Both the position numbers and the translations under genes were made by a program. Below are positions 54,630 to 64,000 of a DNA stretch of 64,000 bases, one piece after another (positions within the stretch are counted from its first letter, which is position 1; each line of letters begins with the position of its first letter). Below the pieces are notes generated by a model that saw only the letters and a list, made by a program, of their open reading frames with translations, ran no database searches and was not told the DNA's origin. This DNA comes from Mycobacteroides chelonae CCUG 47445. Its GTDB lineage: Bacteria > Actinomycetota > Actinomycetes > Mycobacteriales > Mycobacteriaceae. The DNA lies in NCBI RefSeq assembly GCF_001632805.1, contig NZ_CP007220.1, positions 1,364,001 through 1,428,000 of the forward strand, read 5' to 3'.

Positions 54630-54689
54630 GAACCGACGAATGCAGTTTTTGTTCCGCCACCCCGACAAAGATGTGAGGTGACACCCCAG

Positions 54690-55115
54690 GTGACAACGCC
54701 CGACGCCCCGCTGGTCCTTCCGGCATTGGCGTTTCGCCCGTTGCGTCTGGCGGTTCTGTGTGGCGTGCTCGGTGCCCTGGCTCTGCTGGCCTCCGCCCTG
54801 CTCGGGCATTGGCAGTTCGGCATTTTCTTCGTTACTGGGCTTGGCCTCGGACTGGTGAACGCTCTCCTCGTTCGCCAGTCTGCGGAAGTCATTACTGCGC
54901 AAGACAATCCAAGCAAGCAAAAGATGGCCATCAATTCCGCAGCGCGGTTGATGATCATCACCGTCCTCGCCCTGGTGATCGCCTTCGTGTTCCGCCCTGC
55001 AGGTCTTGGGGTGTTCTTCGGAGTCGCGTTGTTCCAGGTGCTGCTGGTGTTGACCACCGCTGTGCCGGTGTGGAAAGGGATCCGTTCAGTGAATCAGCCG
55101 CAGGCGGAGGTATAA
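54690..55115 (+). CDS. atpI: ATP synthase protein I-like membrane protein
   Basis: 141 residues, four membrane segments, with the AtpI-type [21 protein letters not shown] segment (seen as [19 protein letters not shown]) and a late Trp-Lys end. AtpI helps insertion or assembly of the c-ring. GTG 54690 has GAGGTGA 8 bases upstream; GTG 54678 would add 4 residues. Order matches Rv1303. Confidence 0.85.
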   Translation: MTTPDAPLVLPALAFRPLRLAVLCGVLGALALLASALLGHWQFGIFFVTGLGLGLVNALLVRQSAEVITAQDNPSKQKMAINSAARLMIITVLALVIAFVFRPAGLGVFFGVALFQVLLVLTTAVPVWKGIRSVNQPQAEV

Positions 55116-55122
55116 GCCCAGC

Positions 55123-55881
55123 ATGATTACGACATTCCAGGCAGAAGCCGCCATCGAAGTTGGCCATCACAAGCACGCACACTGGGGTTTTCTCGGTGAG
55201 GTCAACGTGGACACCATCGTTGCCACCTCGCTGGCCGCAGTGGTGGTGATCGCGCTGGCACTGTTCCTGCGGGCCAAGGTCACCTCGACCGGTGTGCCGA
55301 ACGGGGTGCAGCTGTTCTTCGAGGCGGTGACCGTTCAGTTCCGCAATCAGGTCGAGTCGGCCATCGGCATGAGGATCGCGCCGTTCGTGCTGCCGCTGGC
55401 GGTCACGATCTTCGTCTTCATCCTCGTGTCCAACTGGATCTCGGTGCTGCCCGTGCAGTACACGGACGAGAACGGTAAGACGGCCGAACTGCTGGCCCCG
55501 CCGGCCTCGGATATCAACTACGTGCTGGCCTTGGCGCTGTTCGTCTTCGTCTGCTACCACATCGCGGGCTTTGCACGCCGCGGCCTCGTCGGCCACCCGA
55601 TCAAGCTGCTCAAGGGCCACACCTGGGTTACGGCGTTCATCAACCCGATCGAGGAACTGGCCAAGCCGATCTCGCTGTCGCTGCGACTCTTCGGCAACAT
55701 GTTCGCCGGCGGCATCATGGTCGCGCTGATCGCGATGTTCCCGGCATGGATCATGTGGGCGCCCAACGCCATCTGGAAATCGTTCGACCTGTTCGTCGGC
55801 CTGATCCAGGCTTTCATCTTCGCGCTGCTGACTGTCCTGTACTTCAGCCAGTCGATGGAACTGGACGACGAGCACCACTAA
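55123..55881 (+). CDS. atpB: ATP synthase F0 subunit a
   Basis: 252 residues; forms the proton half-channels. The essential Arg lies in [43 protein letters not shown] and [18 protein letters not shown] match mycobacterial AtpB. ATG 55123, 7 bases after atpI. Confidence 0.97.
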   Translation: MITTFQAEAAIEVGHHKHAHWGFLGEVNVDTIVATSLAAVVVIALALFLRAKVTSTGVPNGVQLFFEAVTVQFRNQVESAIGMRIAPFVLPLAVTIFVFILVSNWISVLPVQYTDENGKTAELLAPPASDINYVLALALFVFVCYHIAGFARRGLVGHPIKLLKGHTWVTAFINPIEELAKPISLSLRLFGNMFAGGIMVALIAMFPAWIMWAPNAIWKSFDLFVGLIQAFIFALLTVLYFSQSMELDDEHH

Positions 55882-55913
55882 TTACACAGACCACATTGAA
55901 TAGACCCTGGTAG

Positions 55914-56734
<821 letters not shown>

Positions 56735-56740
56735 ACAAAG

Positions 56741-62164
<5,424 letters not shown>

Positions 62165-62197
62165 TTCGTCACTAGCTATCTGAAGGAGGTGCACTGA

Positions 62198-62563
<366 letters not shown>

Positions 62564-62612
62564 CAGTACCCACACGGCCAACATCCCTGATTAAGCACTA
62601 AGGAAGCCGCTT

Positions 62613-63050
62613 TTGAGCGTGACGGCGATGATCGAGATATCGGTCATCGCCGTCCTTGCTTTGGCGGTGGCTGCGTTGAGTTTTCGTCTGCTCAAGTTGC
62701 GGCATGGCGGCACCGCGGCGCTGCTGCGTGATGTGCCGGAGGTGGGGGAGGGCCGCTGGCGACACGGCGTCATGCGCTATCGCGAATCTCAGGCCGAGTT
62801 CTATCGGCTCTCCAGCGTGCGGCTCTGGCCCGATCGCCAGCTCTCGCGGCGTGAACTGGAAATTATCGACCGGCGGATTCCGCGCGGTGACGAGTACGAC
62901 ATCATGACGGCCGAGATCGTGGTGCTGCAGCTGCGCGATGGTGCGCGCGCCTACGAAATGGCACTGGATCGCGGTGCGTTGACCGCATTCATGTCCTGGG
63001 TCGAGTCGCGGCCGTCGCCGCGTGCAGAACGCCGCAGTCGCGAGCGTTAG
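62613..63050 (+). CDS. DUF2550 membrane-anchored protein
   Basis: 145 residues with one N-terminal membrane helix and a conserved domain (RYRESQAEFYRLSSVRLWPD, RRIPRGDEYDIMTAEIVVL). Corresponds to Rv1312, always beside atpC in mycobacteria; function unknown. TTG 62613 has AAGGAAG at good spacing; GTG 62619 is possible. Its end overlaps the convergent adenosyltransferase by 4 bases. Confidence 0.85.
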   Translation: MSVTAMIEISVIAVLALAVAALSFRLLKLRHGGTAALLRDVPEVGEGRWRHGVMRYRESQAEFYRLSSVRLWPDRQLSRRELEIIDRRIPRGDEYDIMTAEIVVLQLRDGARAYEMALDRGALTAFMSWVESRPSPRAERRSRER

Positions 63051-63673
63051 GCGGGCTGCGCCGGCCCACCGGGCTTCCAGAGAGTGTCCTTACCGTCGTT
63101 GGCAACCCGCGACAGGATGAACAACAGATCCGAGAGCCGGTTGAGGTACTTGGCGGTGAGCACATTGGTGCTGTCGGGATAGGCGTCGATGGCCGCCCAG
63201 GCCGAACGTTCTGCCCGACGGGCCACGGTGCGCGCCACGTGCAACAACCCGGATAGTGGGGTACCGCCCGGCAGCACAAACGAATTCAGTTTGGGCAGAT
63301 CGGCGTTGTACTCGTCGCACCAGCGCTCGAGACGGTCGATGTAGGGCTGGGTGATCCGCAGCGGCGGATACTCGGGGTCGGGCACGACGGGAGTGGACAG
63401 GTCCGCGCCGGCGTCAAAGAGATCGTTCTGAATCTGCAGGAGTACCGAACCGACCGATTGACTTGGGTTCCCGAGCACGACCGCGACGCCGATGGCGGCG
63501 TTGGCCTCGTCACAGTCGGCATATGCGGCGAGCCGCGGATCACTCTTCGATACACGCGAGAAGTCGCTCAGGCCCGTGGTTCCGTCATCTCCGGTGCGGG
63601 TATAGATGCGAGTCAGATGCACACCGCTCGATGATCCTCGCTCACGTTGCGGGTCCGGGGCCTCATCGGTCAT
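63047..63673 (-). CDS. Cob(I)alamin adenosyltransferase, PduO type
   Basis: ATP:corrinoid adenosyltransferase of about 208 residues. [14 protein letters not shown] (ATP-binding P-loop-like), [13 protein letters not shown] and [15 protein letters not shown] [27 protein letters not shown]. Makes adenosylcobalamin. ATG 63673 is used; GTG 63622 ([13 protein letters not shown]) would fit the M. tuberculosis start. It is divergent from murA, leaving about 33 bases between starts. Confidence 0.93.
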   Translation of the reverse strand: MTDEAPDPQRERGSSSGVHLTRIYTRTGDDGTTGLSDFSRVSKSDPRLAAYADCDEANAAIGVAVVLGNPSQSVGSVLLQIQNDLFDAGADLSTPVVPDPEYPPLRITQPYIDRLERWCDEYNADLPKLNSFVLPGGTPLSGLLHVARTVARRAERSAWAAIDAYPDSTNVLTAKYLNRLSDLLFILSRVANDGKDTLWKPGGPAQPA

Positions 63674-63706
63674 GTCTTGAAACGTTACCCGGCTACGCTG
63701 TCGGGC

Positions 63707-64000
63707 GTGAGCGAGCATTTCTTGGTGACCGGCGGCGCCCGGCTTACCGGCAACGTGGCAGTAACCGGCGCCAAGAACAGCGTGCTCAAGCTGATGGCCG
63801 CCGCTCTTCTTGCCGAGGGAACCAGCACCATCACCAACTGTCCGGACATCCTCGATGTGCCGCTGATGGCGGATGTCCTGCGGGGATTGGGCGCCACGGT
63901 GGAACTAGAGGGCGATGTTGTCAGGATCACGTCCCCGGACGAACCCAAGTACGAGGCCGATTTCGCGGCGGTGCGGCAGTTCCGGGCTTCGGTGTGTGTC
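63707..64000 (+). CDS. murA: UDP-GlcNAc enolpyruvyl transferase (5' part)
   Basis: First 98 residues of MurA, the first committed enzyme of peptidoglycan synthesis. [20 protein letters not shown], then [20 protein letters not shown] (Lys in GAKN contacts substrate), [20 protein letters not shown] and [16 protein letters not shown] 63707. The rest lies beyond the window edge. Confidence 0.96.
   Translation, partial: MSEHFLVTGGARLTGNVAVTGAKNSVLKLMAAALLAEGTSTITNCPDILDVPLMADVLRGLGATVELEGDVVRITSPDEPKYEADFAAVRQFRASVCV

Overview
The window is a mycobacterial chromosome segment, most likely from the Mycobacteroides abscessus-chelonae group. Evidence: a mycofactocin-type SDR, MmpS/MmpL proteins, DUF3558 lipoproteins, a fused b-delta ATP synthase subunit, and a gene order matching two blocks of M. 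tuberculosis H37Rv from memory (about Rv1257c-Rv1262c on the left and Rv1272c-Rv1315 on the right). Species rank is inferred; no 16S or other marker is present.

Layout. 1-3390 (minus): a four-gene run of HIT protein, Tap-type drug efflux pump, SDR and FAD-linked oxidase (cut by the window edge). 3391-4500: no intact gene; frameshifted relics of a DUF222 (13E12-type) protein and a second partial copy, then a leader region. 4525-19634 (plus): a tightly packed 13-gene cluster of acyl carrier protein, ketosynthase, ketosynthase-like partner, second ketosynthase, second partner, ketoreductase, type II thioesterase, malonyl transacylase, HHxxxDG acyltransferase, MmpS, MmpL, MFS exporter and esterase. 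This is the exceptional part: a discrete (type II) polyketide/fatty-acid-like assembly line joined to the acyltransferase and MmpL export machinery that mycobacteria normally pair with giant type I PKSs. The likely product is an acylated lipid or polyketide sent to the cell envelope; its structure cannot be read from the sequence.

19858-39489: MscS channel, small membrane and hypothetical proteins, a heterodimeric ABC exporter, three DUF3558 lipoproteins, SixA-like phosphatase, an SbcD/SbcC-like pair, a DszC/SfnB-type flavoprotein, VanZ-like and TetR proteins, an acidic protein with a P450, a second P450, a DUF218 protein and an MFS transporter.

39495-64000: conserved housekeeping block: tRNA-Arg(CCG), argS-lysA-thrA-thrC-thrB (translationally coupled), rho, two small secreted Pro-rich proteins, rpmE, prfA-prmC-Sua5-wecA, the ATP synthase operon atpI-B-E-F-FH-A-G-D-C, a DUF2550 protein, a PduO-type cobalamin adenosyltransferase and the start of murA.

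Functions were assigned by reading motifs and by remembered family resemblance; no database search was run. Start codons were often moved inward from the longest frame using Shine-Dalgarno sites, 4-base stop/start overlaps and signal peptides.
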